This document shows positions 30,668 to 38,001 of a stretch of 64,000 nucleotides of DNA, one piece after another. The stretch covers positions 1 to 64,000 of the IMG/VR virus record IMGVR_UViG_3300037116_000081, one strand, 5' to 3'. Source of the stretch: a virus. Position 1 is the first letter of the stretch. The number at the start of each line of letters is the position of its first letter. The translations under genes were made by a program, and so were the position numbers. The notes beneath the pieces are model-generated. The model saw nothing but the letters and a program-made list of their open reading frames with translations. It searched no databases and had not been told where the DNA came from.

Positions 30668-30872
30668 CCCTTACATCGAAGTGAACCTTCAGATCGACTA
30701 CGATCTACTCGAATCACAGCGCTGCTTGTGTGGCGACCACAAAACGATGGGGCAGAAGATGTGTAACGGCTGCTACGCGAGACTCCGCACGGGCCAGCAA
30801 GCCCAACTCGCGGCAATGCAGCCGGGGGACGGCGTTGCGAATGCAGTAGCAGGATTGGTGCGGCGTGGCTGA
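30654..30872 (+). CDS. Zinc-binding hypothetical protein
   Basis: 72 residues. CLCGDHKTMGQKMCNGC supplies a CxC...CxxC site. Overlaps the acidic gene by 14 bases and the next start by 8. Confidence 0.55.
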   Translation: MKSANPYIEVNLQIDYDLLESQRCLCGDHKTMGQKMCNGCYARLRTGQQAQLAAMQPGDGVANAVAGLVRRG

Positions 30873-31092
30873 TATCGTTCACATTGCCGCGATTCCCCAG
30901 GAGAAAGAGCAACGCTGCCTCCGTTGTCTGCGAAAGCTGATCGACATCGACCCGGTAACGCAAGCCAGCTTTACGCCCACAGCCTTCGTGATGCAAACAG
31001 CGGGCGGGCATTGCGAAATCCAAGAGTCGGACGCAGGGCCGGGACAGATCGCATGCAGGGGTCGGGGTAGGCCACGGGAGAAAAGCATATGA
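30865..31092 (+). CDS. Small Cys-motif protein
   Basis: 75 residues, GTG start. CLRCLRKL near residue 18 and later CEIQ/C residues; basic end RGRGRPREK. May bind zinc and nucleic acid. Confidence 0.5.
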   Translation: MADIVHIAAIPQEKEQRCLRCLRKLIDIDPVTQASFTPTAFVMQTAGGHCEIQESDAGPGQIACRGRGRPREKSI

Positions 31093-31502
31093 CGTGCCCG
31101 AAGTGCGGCGCGGAAGTCCCAGAAGGAAAGATCGCCTGCCAATGTTTCCTGGTGGCTGTCGATAACGAGATTGAAACGCGCGCGCTGAAAAACTTTGCGG
31201 AGGGTCCACCACACACTTCGCGCTTGTACCTGACAAGCTCCCCCTCTAGCGGCTACCACTTAATGCCGATGCCGCGGGACTGCTTGACGCTGTGTCGCAA
31301 GAAACGCTACGGCAGACCCGAGACCCGCATAATCTTCGCCGACGAGATCCGGAAGAAAGGGCTCGATATCACAAGCGGAAAGAAACCCGATTGGTGCATG
31401 GGCTGTCTGATGAAAGCGCTTCAGAGCGCGAACGCGGGAAAGCCTCAGCCGGCGAAAGACAACTCCGAAGAGCGCCAACCCCAAAAGAGCCAATGCGAAT
31501 AG
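31089..31502 (+). CDS. Zinc-ribbon protein with second Cys pair
   Basis: 137 residues. N-terminal CPKCGAEVPEGKIACQC is a classic zinc ribbon; a second site is WCMGC near residue 100. The middle (MPRDCLTLCRKKRYGRP) is basic. Unknown role, perhaps transcription-related. Confidence 0.55.
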   Translation: MTCPKCGAEVPEGKIACQCFLVAVDNEIETRALKNFAEGPPHTSRLYLTSSPSSGYHLMPMPRDCLTLCRKKRYGRPETRIIFADEIRKKGLDITSGKKPDWCMGCLMKALQSANAGKPQPAKDNSEERQPQKSQCE

Positions 31503-31894
31503 ATGTAACTCCTGGTGATGTTCAAGTAGCCTCAGTTGAGGTACGCCGGCATACTGGGGGGATCTACAGCGTCCAAATCCTGACGCCACACGAACGGCGG
31601 GCCGGATGCATCGCGCACGGATCAGTAACTGGCAAGAATGATCCGCGTTCCCAGATGGTCTACCTGTACGCCTTTGAGCCTGGTTTGGGCGTACTGAATG
31701 CCCCGACGCGAATTCTTTTCACGCCAGAATCAAACGATGAAGAAGAAGCTTTTTTACTAGGCCTCTTCGACGTACTGGACGATTGGTCGCGCTACACCGT
31801 GGCGCTCATTGCAATCCCGGCTTCAGTACTTGAAGAAGCTGAAGAAGCAGGAAGCTGGGAGCCACAAGGGCCAGTGGACTACTTGGCTACCTGA
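31493..31894 (+). CDS. Hypothetical alpha/beta protein, last rightward gene
   Basis: 133 residues. IDVTPGDVQVASVEVRRHTG, GIYSVQILTPHERRAG, FLLGLFDVLDDWSRYTVALI; soluble, acidic end. It converges on the leftward gene at 31887 with an 8-base overlap and no terminator. Confidence 0.5.
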   Translation: MRIDVTPGDVQVASVEVRRHTGGIYSVQILTPHERRAGCIAHGSVTGKNDPRSQMVYLYAFEPGLGVLNAPTRILFTPESNDEEEAFLLGLFDVLDDWSRYTVALIAIPASVLEEAEEAGSWEPQGPVDYLAT

Positions 31895-32540
31895 GACCCG
31901 AGATCCGTTCCAGCAATCCCATGATCCTGTCCAGCTTGTCTATTATACATTCGCGCTCCTCTGAGCTGTCTTTCGTCGGCTGTTCCTTTTCCGCGTTCGC
32001 GCGCTGAGGCGGCACGGCGAACGCGGCGCTAGCCCTGAGATTGGGCAACACGTCCCCCTGTGAGTTGCCGGGGAAGTGTGGGCCGTCGTGTCCGACGTCG
32101 TACCCACACCGAATAATCCGCGCCCAATCATTCTGAAACCCAGCAGAACCGTGAGGAGTTGAGTAGAAGTACGGGCACTGTTCACGGTGCTTGGCGCATC
32201 CAGCAACACCAGGACAGTCGGGCTGATCATTGTACATTCGCGGGCCGGCATTCCCGCAAATTCCGCATGGCGAATCCGCATATGCTGAATGGGCTCCTGA
32301 GTGGCCATTATTCAACTCGCATGAATTCCCGCCCATGGTGTCCCTCCCGCACTTTTCACGCGGCATAGCGCCCTCCTTGTTTACTAACTTGTGTGGACCG
32401 TAATGCCCTTCGACCATGACACAACCCGTCTCGTGGCACCGCACCAACGGAGTGAATATGTGCTCTCCGTCATGGCCCCGATGGACCCTACATTGCGTGG
32501 TGCCTTCGTAGACCCCGCAACGCGCTGGATCATGCGGCAT
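31887..32540 (-). CDS. Protein with four C-x4-GHxGxH zinc repeats
   Basis: 217 residues from the ATG behind GGAGG. CRVHRGHDGEH, CVMVEGHYGPH, CELNNGHSGAH and CGYDVGHDGPH are four copies of one Cys/His motif; between them CGICGNAGPRMYNDQ-type and CPGVAGCAKH sequence reappears in the protein at 44032. A second ATG at 32366 has the same GGAGGGCGCT leader, so two genes seem to have fused or an internal start is used. Function unknown. Confidence 0.6.
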   Translation of the reverse strand: MPHDPARCGVYEGTTQCRVHRGHDGEHIFTPLVRCHETGCVMVEGHYGPHKLVNKEGAMPREKCGRDTMGGNSCELNNGHSGAHSAYADSPCGICGNAGPRMYNDQPDCPGVAGCAKHREQCPYFYSTPHGSAGFQNDWARIIRCGYDVGHDGPHFPGNSQGDVLPNLRASAAFAVPPQRANAEKEQPTKDSSEERECIIDKLDRIMGLLERISGLR

Positions 32541-33048
32541 AGCGCCCTCCTTGCTGTCCAATATACACCGAGATCCCGAGACTCTTGATGTCCGAAGGTG
32601 CGAACCTCACAGTATAGCCGATCGACTTCCCGAAGGTCTCAGCAGCAGCGGCAGCGGCTACAGCGGTCTTTAGCGCGTCTTCGAGCCGGGTAGGAGGAAT
32701 AGACGTTGGGATACCGTCCAAGGGCTCAGATTGGTCAAGAATCGTTGCTATGGCTGTTTTAGGAGCTATCTTCGTCTCGTGCGGCAATGGAGTAGCCGCA
32801 CGTTGGGCCCCGTTGGCTATCCAGTTGAAAGTACGCCCGTTCTGGTGTTTCGTGATAGTAAACGGCTGTCCGGGCCTTACGCCCAGGTCTTCGATCTGTG
32901 GGCCTACTAACAGTGGCGTGTACAGCAAGTCACCGTTTGAGAGTATCCAGCGGAGCTGATCTCCCCAGGTGCCGGGCACTAGTTTCCCGGTCGGGTACCT
33001 CAGTGCGATGGTGTAGGGCTTGTTCGGCTCCAACTTTAGGATTGGCAT
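32530..33048 (-). CDS. OB-fold-like protein interrupted by element E18
   Basis: 172 residues from MPILKLEPNKPYTIAL, the ATG that follows the TAA of the gene before by one base. Beta-rich (YPTGKLVPGTWGDQLRWILS, GDLLYTPLLVG, GQPFTITKH) in a way that suggests an OB-fold nucleic-acid binder. Element E18 is read in frame as QRAATPLPHETK in the middle, then an Ala-rich helix and an aromatic end. Confidence 0.55.
   Translation of the reverse strand: MPILKLEPNKPYTIALRYPTGKLVPGTWGDQLRWILSNGDLLYTPLLVGPQIEDLGVRPGQPFTITKHQNGRTFNWIANGAQRAATPLPHETKIAPKTAIATILDQSEPLDGIPTSIPPTRLEDALKTAVAAAAAAETFGKSIGYTVRFAPSDIKSLGISVYIGQQGGRYAA
32778..32802. repeat. Palindromic junction element E18
   Basis: Stem CGTGCGGC/GCCGCACG, loop AATGGAGTA. 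Unlike the others it is internal to a gene, in the same frame as the RAETPVQRETE tails. Confidence 0.85.
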
Positions 33049-33049
33049 G

Positions 33050-33223
33050 TTAGCGGCGAGCCCTTTCGAGTTCATCTTCAGCATCGTCTTCTTCTTCGAC
33101 CGGATCGGCCGCGCGGCTTTGTGCTTGGCTGTGATCTTCAAATCGCCTCTGCTGGTCGCGTGAATAACGGTAAGCGTCCTGTGCGTCAATCGCTCTTTGT
33201 TGTTCTAACCATGTTTGCATCAT
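33050..33223 (-). CDS. 57-residue charged helical protein
   Basis: Starts MMQTWLEQQRAIDAQ; Gln/Arg-rich then Glu/Asp-rich, one long helix. Its TAA sits one base before the ATG of the OB-like gene, indicating coupling. Confidence 0.45.
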   Translation of the reverse strand: MMQTWLEQQRAIDAQDAYRYSRDQQRRFEDHSQAQSRAADPVEEEDDAEDELERARR

Positions 33224-33330
33224 GGTTAAGTTTCGCCCGCAGACGTTGGGCGCGTCACTGGATCGAAGGTACCGAAATGAAAGGCGAAGATGCCTATGCC
33301 AAATCAGGTGTTTGTCCTAGTACCGAATCC

Positions 33331-33375
33331 TCAGGGCGCTGCATTCCAGAGCAGCGCGAGACGCAGAAAAATCAT
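33331..33375 (-). CDS. Mini-ORF spanning element E19
   Basis: 14 codons, MIFLRLALLWNAAP, starting on the stop of the DUF192 gene (ATGA). Same reading frame through the element as the rightward SILRFV-x-HW peptides. Confidence 0.5.
   Translation of the reverse strand: MIFLRLALLWNAAP
33336..33357. repeat. Palindromic junction element E19
   Basis: Stem GCGCTGC/GCAGCGC, loop ATTCCAGA, downstream of the DUF192 gene. Confidence 0.83.
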
Positions 33376-33719
33376 AAGCGAGTGAACGTAATCTGATCTC
33401 CTACTTCTGTTGAAAGTGCTCCCCCAGAAGGAAGCTCAAGCACAGAATTGGAGCCGGATACTTCGGCGATTCTGAACCCAGGCGGTGCCGCAACATGCTG
33501 AAGCACGCGCCCGCGATTGTCCAGGTACAGCACGTCAATCGGAAACTTCATCCCCACCGTATGAACGCTCTGGCACTTCAAAATCAGCAAGCCTTCGCCG
33601 GCCTGCATCGACGTTCGATCGAGTAGCCCGCGCGTTCGTTCCTGATCTGATTGAGCTACTTTACAGACTGAACAGAGGAGTATTTGTTTGGTTTGATTGA
33701 ATACTCTAAGGTGGGCCAC
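33372..33719 (-). CDS. DUF192 family protein
   Basis: 115 residues, GTG start. LLILKCQSVHTVGMKFPIDVLYLDNRGRVL and VLELPSGGA (quoted in part) are the DUF192 core, a small beta-barrel family of unknown function found in many bacteria and archaea. Rare in phages. Confidence 0.7.
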   Translation of the reverse strand: MAHLRVFNQTKQILLCSVCKVAQSDQERTRGLLDRTSMQAGEGLLILKCQSVHTVGMKFPIDVLYLDNRGRVLQHVAAPPGFRIAEVSGSNSVLELPSGGALSTEVGDQITFTRL

Positions 33720-33720
33720 T

Positions 33721-33792
33721 TCAATTTCCAGGAGTTATCGGCAGGGCACTGGAGTAGCCCTGCCCAAGAGGTTGGACGGTCGTAGAGCTCAC
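33721..33792 (-). CDS. Mini-ORF spanning element E20
   Basis: 23 codons with PLGQGYSSALPITPGN, from a GTG overlapping the previous stop (GTGA) to a TGA 2 bases before the GTG of the DUF192 gene. Confidence 0.5.
   Translation of the reverse strand: MSSTTVQPLGQGYSSALPITPGN
33740..33764. repeat. Palindromic junction element E20 (class B)
   Basis: Stem GGCAGGGC/GCCCTGCC, loop ACTGGAGTA. Confidence 0.86.
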
Positions 33793-34175
33793 TGATAATC
33801 ATCCTCGTCTCCTGAGTGCAACTGGCGGTCAGGGATTACCGGAATGTATATATTGAGCGGTTCAGGGCGAATCGTAGCGGCAACCGTGCGCGCTACGCCT
33901 TCAGATACAAGAGTGATCGAATACACAGCGCCGTTCCCAAAAAACTTGGTAAACGCGGGCATCGCGGATTCCTCGGGACGTCGCGCTGGCAACTCCGGAA
34001 CATCGACGCGCACGAAGTTACATCCACCGATTGCGAACTCGGAAACCTTGCCGGCGTATTTTTGATGTCCAAAGATTTCGATAATCGCCCATGCTTCAAA
34101 AGCAGCGGGGGACGGTTGAGCAGGTTCGCCTACCCGTCCCCCTTTGGGGTGTTGAACTTGTTTGCGAGTGCCCAT
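33789..34175 (-). CDS. Paralogue of 29223-29600 on the opposite strand
   Basis: 128 residues with FEAWAIIEIFGHQKYAGKVS, EFAIGGCNFVRVDVPELP, AVYSITLVSEGVARTVAA and an acidic SGDEDDYQ end. The pair forms an inverted duplication 4 kb apart; class B elements sit at the 3' end of both. Function unknown. Confidence 0.65.
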   Translation of the reverse strand: MGTRKQVQHPKGGRVGEPAQPSPAAFEAWAIIEIFGHQKYAGKVSEFAIGGCNFVRVDVPELPARRPEESAMPAFTKFFGNGAVYSITLVSEGVARTVAATIRPEPLNIYIPVIPDRQLHSGDEDDYQ

Positions 34176-34191
34176 TTTTCATAACTCCCAA

Positions 34192-34215
34192 CGTCCTGCA
34201 TTCCAGAGCAGGACG
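34192..34215. repeat. Palindromic junction element E21
   Basis: Stem CGTCCTGC/GCAGGACG, loop ATTCCAGA. On the minus strand its TTGGGAG flank precedes the gene at 33789. Confidence 0.84.
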
Positions 34216-34237
34216 AAACGAATAAATCCCCGCGCCC

Positions 34238-34293
34238 GGCTCCGTTTCACCTTTTCTGATCACCCCCCGGTAATTTTCAAGGGAAGCGGAGCC
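34238..34293 (-). terminator. Long-stem hairpin downstream of the lipoprotein cassette
   Basis: GGCTCCG...CGGAGCC with further pairing inside, in the 170-base gap between the cassette (ends 34388) and the gene at 33789. It may end cassette transcription or be a structured RNA. Confidence 0.4.
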
Positions 34294-34387
34294 AGACACG
34301 AGACGCCCCGAATCTCCGCCGCTCGGGACCACGCGGGTTGCAATCGACGCTCGCCCGGCTAAGGTTGCGGCGCCGATCCGGAACTTG

Positions 34388-34960
34388 TTAAAGCTTCTTA
34401 GCAGCCTTGGCTGTCGCTTGGGCTGCTGTGGTCGTCGCGGTGGTACTCGTAACGGGCGTCGCGACTCCGAACAAATCACCAACCGCCGTCGCTGCTGTCG
34501 GTGACACAGTAACGGTATCGGTCAACGTTTCCGCCGTCGATCCGTCCTTGTTGAGCACCGTCACTGTACAACTGATGGGGACATTCGGCTGCGCGGGAGC
34601 GGAAGGCGTCGATACCACACCGCTAAGCATGGTGAAAGTGCCAGCCGGAACCGAAGCTGTAGCATCTGCCGGCCGCACCGCTACGGGTGATGCGTCAGGC
34701 GTCAACGCGACGGTGGCAGGGTCCGCCGATACAGCGCTAATGGTTTGACCAGGGCCGAGCAACGCGCCAAGAAACGGAGCGGTGCCGAAAATGTAGAAAT
34801 TGTCTGTGTCCCCTACGGGAAGAATCAATGGCATATTTTCTCCTTTTGACTTTGAAAACAGAATGCCGATCCGACTTGGAACCGGGTTAATTAACCGTCG
34901 AAGCTCCTTGAGTATTTCTCTTTCAAGCTCAAGAATTTCTCTAAGCTCTGCGGGCCACAT
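34388..34960 (-). CDS. Beta-rich cassette protein fused to an upstream helical peptide (copy 1)
   Basis: 190 residues as an open frame. Residues 1-42 (LREILELEREILKELRRLI) match the separate 49-residue gene at 45023-45172; residues 43-190 (MPLILPVGDTDNFYIFGTAP, CTVTVLNKDGSTAETLTDTV, Ala/Thr-rich end) match 44545-45021. Compared with copy 2, four bases containing the stop are missing, fusing the frames. Initiation at the old ATG (34834, SD GGAG) remains possible. Role unknown; looks like a surface or virion Ig-like protein. Confidence 0.6.
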   Translation of the reverse strand: MWPAELREILELEREILKELRRLINPVPSRIGILFSKSKGENMPLILPVGDTDNFYIFGTAPFLGALLGPGQTISAVSADPATVALTPDASPVAVRPADATASVPAGTFTMLSGVVSTPSAPAQPNVPISCTVTVLNKDGSTAETLTDTVTVSPTAATAVGDLFGVATPVTSTTATTTAAQATAKAAKKL

Positions 34961-34962
34961 TT

Positions 34963-35181
34963 CTAGGCCGTGGGTGTTGCGGGCTTCGCCGCGGCGGTTT
35001 TTGCCGCTATCGCTGCCTGAAGTCCTTGAATGGCCGTCATGGCCGCAGTGTCATTGACGTCCGCCTGGGCGAGCACCATAATGGTAGTGCTGCCGTCCGG
35101 ATGCACCAAGCTAAGAATCAGGTTCACGATCCCCGGAGCCTGACCGATCAATGTTGTGATGATTGGCAATATCAAGCCCAT
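34963..35181 (-). CDS. Small hydrophobic cassette protein (copy 1)
   Basis: 72 residues: a hydrophobic helix (LILPIITTLIGQAPGIVNLI), then DGSTTIMVLAQADV and an Ala-rich end. Closely matches 45174-45389. Confidence 0.6.
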   Translation of the reverse strand: MGLILPIITTLIGQAPGIVNLILSLVHPDGSTTIMVLAQADVNDTAAMTAIQGLQAAIAAKTAAAKPATPTA

Positions 35182-35661
35182 TTATGTCCCCACCTTTGCT
35201 TGGATTATTTGGAGCGTCACCACGAGACTGCTCAGCGCTGTCGTGATAGCCACCTTTGCGGCCGCGTTTTTGATATTGAAAACATCCCCGGAGGTGATCG
35301 ACGCCTGCGCCTCTTGAATGATTGGGGTGATAATCGCCGCTATCGAGGTATTCCCCGCAGCCGCGAGCGTACTGATGGCTTTGGTTGCCGTCACAGCGCG
35401 CACATTGGCGTTGATGATGTCCGTCAGGAGCGCCGCTACCCTAGTTCCTTCAGCCGGCGTCATAGCGCCCTGGTTCACCAACGCCGTGCTCGTGTTGGCA
35501 ACGATCGTCACGCCTTGGGGAATGGCCACTTCGGCATTGGCCACAATCTGAAGCGGTGTGAGCGCAGGCGCGCCGACCGAGCCTACTTTCGCGCATCCAG
35601 TCAACGCCACGAAAAAGATGAGCGGCAGGATCAGTGCCGCACGATGAAATTTAATAGGCAT
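35182..35661 (-). CDS. Lipoprotein of the duplicated cassette (copy 1)
   Basis: 159 residues. Signal peptide with lipobox (FFVALTGC-AKVGS), so Cys is lipidated and the protein is exported. Then an all-helical repeat-like domain (LTPLQIVANAEVAIPQG, STALVNQGAMTPAEGTRVAA). Paralogue at 45391-45882. May be a surface or superinfection-exclusion protein; speculative. Confidence 0.65.
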   Translation of the reverse strand: MPIKFHRAALILPLIFFVALTGCAKVGSVGAPALTPLQIVANAEVAIPQGVTIVANTSTALVNQGAMTPAEGTRVAALLTDIINANVRAVTATKAISTLAAAGNTSIAAIITPIIQEAQASITSGDVFNIKNAAAKVAITTALSSLVVTLQIIQAKVGT

Positions 35662-35662
35662 G

Positions 35663-36019
35663 TTAGCTCAGTACGTTTTGAATGCTCTCGCCGTTTGCCA
35701 CGCGCACGATGATCATTCCTGCCGCCTCGTAGTTCCCAAAGGCTTCGATCCAGATTTGCAGGTACAGCAAATCGTTCGCCGGGTCCACTCCGAGCGTGGT
35801 CAGGTCTTGGTTCGGGTCCACCCACGGGGCCGAGCCGTTATTCTGTGTGGTGTTGAGCGGGCACATGAGGTTTTGGCCCCCACCCGTTTCGTTAGCGAAG
35901 AGCGCGATCGGTTGGCCTTTGTCGATACCGGCCGCGACGATTGAAGCTATCAGGGCTTGCGCCGCGTTCACGGTCACATTCAGCGAAGCGCGCCCCGCTG
36001 TGAATCCTTGAGTGTTCAT
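35663..36019 (-). CDS. First protein of the duplicated cassette (copy 1)
   Basis: 118 residues, SD AAGGAG. SLNVTVNAAQALIASIVA, PIALFANETGGGQNLMCPLN, YLQIWIEAFGNYEAAGMIIV. Paralogue at 45885-46232. Unknown function; promoter 36061-36088 drives the unit. Confidence 0.6.
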   Translation of the reverse strand: MNTQGFTAGRASLNVTVNAAQALIASIVAAGIDKGQPIALFANETGGGQNLMCPLNTTQNNGSAPWVDPNQDLTTLGVDPANDLLYLQIWIEAFGNYEAAGMIIVRVANGESIQNVLS

Positions 36020-36060
36020 GTATTTCTCCTTTTTATTTTACCGCTACCAGGTTCTCAACC

Positions 36061-36088
36061 ATCATACTGCAATTCAGATAAGAAGCAA
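36061..36088 (-). promoter_or_regulatory. Promoter of cassette copy 1 (TTGCTT-N16-TATGAT)
   Basis: -35 at 36083-36088 within GGTACTTGCTTC, -10 TATGAT at 36061-36066. The position corresponds to promoter 46252-46280 of copy 2. Confidence 0.6.
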
Positions 36089-36109
36089 GTACCGGAGCGT
36101 ACCAGGACC

Positions 36110-36280
36110 TTACTCCGTTTCGCGCTGAACTGGGGTTTCAGCGCGTGAGGATTTGCGGGCACGCCACCACAGTTCTGGATCTCCGCTGCGATTCTTGTGC
36201 CATTTACCTTTGTGCCCCTTAGGGAGCGAGCATTGAGTGCCCCCACGCTTTCCGAACTCAGTTGAACGGCAACGCCTCAC
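36110..36280 (-). CDS. Small basic protein with RAETPVQRETE tail
   Basis: 56 residues from a GTG with GGGAGG six bases upstream, the SD coming from element E23. KGHKGKWHKNRSGDPELWWR is basic and aromatic; the end RAETPVQRETE is element E22 read in frame. Cys at about 5 and 16. Possibly nucleic-acid binding. Confidence 0.5.
   Translation of the reverse strand: MRRCRSTEFGKRGGTQCSLPKGHKGKWHKNRSGDPELWWRARKSSRAETPVQRETE
36121..36145. repeat. Palindromic junction element E22
   Basis: Stem CGCGCTGAA/TTCAGCGCG, loop CTGGGGT; 3' end of the gene at 36110-36280. Confidence 0.87.
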
Positions 36281-36323
36281 GATTGACCTCCCAACGTGCT
36301 GCTACTCCAGATTGACCTCCCAA

Positions 36324-36354
36324 CGTGCTGCTACTCCTACTCCAGTGCAGCACG
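36324..36354. repeat. Palindromic junction element E23 with partial duplication
   Basis: Stem CGTGCTGC/GCAGCACG; the loop has gained CTACTC. A 30-base piece (GATTGACCTCCCAACGTGCT and on) at 36281-36310 repeats the left arm and part of the loop, a tandem slip of the element. Confidence 0.83.
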
Positions 36355-36368
36355 AGACGAATATAACC

Positions 36369-37202
36369 TCACAGAAATCTTTGATTGACCCAGCTCTGTA
36401 CTCCATCCAGAAACTCAATTGGCCCAAAAGGCGTCTCCTGCGTTTTCCCGCATTCGTAATCCCAAACAGGCTCCCAGAGCTGAACCGATAACAGATCCCG
36501 CAAGTCCCGCTCAATCTCCGCGCTGTGCGTTGCGATGTGCAAGCGCTTCACTTTCGCGTTGAGGTCATCCAGCCCTGCGCGGATCACGAGGTATTCCTGG
36601 CCCTGTATGTCCACGTCGATCACATCGACTAACTGGTGAGGGCGCAGAAGATCGGCCAACGTGACGGTTTCAGTTGTTAGCCCTTCTTCATTGAGCGTAG
36701 CTATCCGTTGTCCGTACCACTCAGCCGGCCGGCCAGTCAGAAAGAGACATTCGCCCGGTGTGTCCGATACTGCGGCTTCGACTAATGTCGGAATGATGCA
36801 AGGCGCTATGCCGAGTCCGTTATCTCGGCAATGTTGCAACATCCATTGGTAATGCGTGGGCTCCGCCTCCACCGCTACCAATCGGGTTCGCTCTAGCCCA
36901 GCCGCAAACGCCGCCCGCACAGACCAGCGGCCATATCCGGCGCCCAGCTCCATGAACGTATAAATTTCGTTCGCGGCCTGCACGGATTCCAGTAGATCAA
37001 TCCACTCAAAGTACTCTTCGTTGAACGCAGGAAGCCCAGCTACTCCTACGGCGCCCGGCCCTTCCCTCGTTGTCTGCGCGGTGAATTCCGCCCGCGAAAC
37101 AGTTCCGAGGAAGCTGTCACTTAGAAAAACAGGATTGCCCCACATGCGTAGAGGAGCCGGCTTCCGCACGAAATGAGAGAAGACTGGGTGATGTTCAGGC
37201 AT
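36369..37202 (-). CDS. FkbM-family SAM-dependent methyltransferase
   Basis: 277 residues. FMELGAGYGRWSVRAAFAAG is the SAM-binding motif I; VAVEAEPTHYQWMLQHCRDN and VDVIDVDIQGQEYLVIRAG are typical FkbM motifs. O-methylates sugars or similar small groups. In this phage it could modify a glycan made by the enzyme at 14617 or host surface sugars. Confidence 0.75.
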   Translation of the reverse strand: MPEHHPVFSHFVRKPAPLRMWGNPVFLSDSFLGTVSRAEFTAQTTREGPGAVGVAGLPAFNEEYFEWIDLLESVQAANEIYTFMELGAGYGRWSVRAAFAAGLERTRLVAVEAEPTHYQWMLQHCRDNGLGIAPCIIPTLVEAAVSDTPGECLFLTGRPAEWYGQRIATLNEEGLTTETVTLADLLRPHQLVDVIDVDIQGQEYLVIRAGLDDLNAKVKRLHIATHSAEIERDLRDLLSVQLWEPVWDYECGKTQETPFGPIEFLDGVQSWVNQRFL

Positions 37203-37205
37203 TGC

Positions 37206-37529
37206 TCAAATCGATTCCCAAAACGATTCCCTTGTCTTGAATGGAGGAGACTCAACATTTTCCGTCCCGCGCTGAACTGGGGTTTCAGCGCGTTGAGCAC
37301 TCATCCACTTACTGAGGGCCTTCGATGCGCAGGGTTCGGAGCAGATGTGTTTTTCTACTGTGTCGTCACCCGCGTTTACAACCGTCGTATCCCATGGGAT
37401 TAATATAAAGACATCGGCGATCAACAAGCTCGGCGTTCGCTGTTGCGCGTACGGCCTTAACCTCCACCAGTGATTCGATTCCTGCTTTTGCTTCCCGCAC
37501 CCATCGCACGAGTAGACTTCGGATTTCAT
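37206..37529 (-). CDS. Zinc-binding protein with internal element-encoded segment
   Basis: 107 residues. CDGCGKQ near residue 8 and ICSEPCASK near residue 62 make a zinc site; QRAETPVQRGTENVE near the end comes from element E24 and is followed by 18 further residues. Start overlaps the previous stop (ATGA). Confidence 0.55.
   Translation of the reverse strand: MKSEVYSCDGCGKQKQESNHWWRLRPYAQQRTPSLLIADVFILIPWDTTVVNAGDDTVEKHICSEPCASKALSKWMSAQRAETPVQRGTENVESPPFKTRESFWESI
37268..37292. repeat. Palindromic junction element E24
   Basis: Stem CGCGCTGAA/TTCAGCGCG, loop CTGGGGT; inside the 3' part of the gene at 37206. Confidence 0.87.
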
Positions 37530-37819
37530 TCCGCCATCCGTCCTTTACAGAACTCGCGATGCGCTCCCCGCTGGCCCTGAAGCAACATCACTTCCACGCA
37601 ATTACAGCACAGCCCCGCGTGTTCATCATTCGCGCCTGCGCTCAGTAGCGCGCCGCACTTCCGGCAATTGTGTGGTTCAAACAGCGGACGGAGACGCGTT
37701 CCCAGGTCCCTACAGAATCGCGCGAACTGAAACGGATCAGAAACAGCCAATCCCAAACCAAGCAACGCGAGCAGAGGGAAGAACAACACCAGGCCGACGT
37801 AATTGAATGCGCGTCTCAT
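37526..37819 (-). CDS. Membrane-anchored zinc-ribbon protein
   Basis: 97 residues: a helix (YVGLVLFFPLLALLGLGLAV), then CRKCGALLSAG and CCNCVEV forming a zinc ribbon. Coupled to both neighbours by ATGA. Confidence 0.55.
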   Translation of the reverse strand: MRRAFNYVGLVLFFPLLALLGLGLAVSDPFQFARFCRDLGTRLRPLFEPHNCRKCGALLSAGANDEHAGLCCNCVEVMLLQGQRGAHREFCKGRMAE

Positions 37820-38001
37820 ATTGGCCTCGCTATTACATCGTGGCTATAATGGTCCCACCAGAAATCATGAAAGCGACTCGCGTTCAACTCGCCGGCATCG
37901 GCTTTTAGCTGATCGAAGTCGGGCTCGAGCAACTCCTGTTCTGACGTGGCAACAAGCGAAGGGAACGCGAGCGAGCACGATTTACAGAACAGTTCGAACA
38001 T
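37816..38001 (-). CDS. Small Cys-pair protein
   Basis: 61 residues. CKSCSLAFPS near the start, acidic middle, FHDFWWDHYSHD. Hypothetical. Confidence 0.5.
   Translation of the reverse strand: MFELFCKSCSLAFPSLVATSEQELLEPDFDQLKADAGELNASRFHDFWWDHYSHDVIARPI

Noticed and set aside
341-33764. All palindromic elements as plain rho-independent terminators
   Set aside because: Most lack a U-run, lie within operons between coupled genes, and are translated; only some class B copies could act this way.
36055-36246. 63-codon ORF MGALNARSLRG...
   Set aside because: It runs over promoter 36061-36088 and lacks an SD; the frame from the GTG at 36280 has an SD and the family tail.
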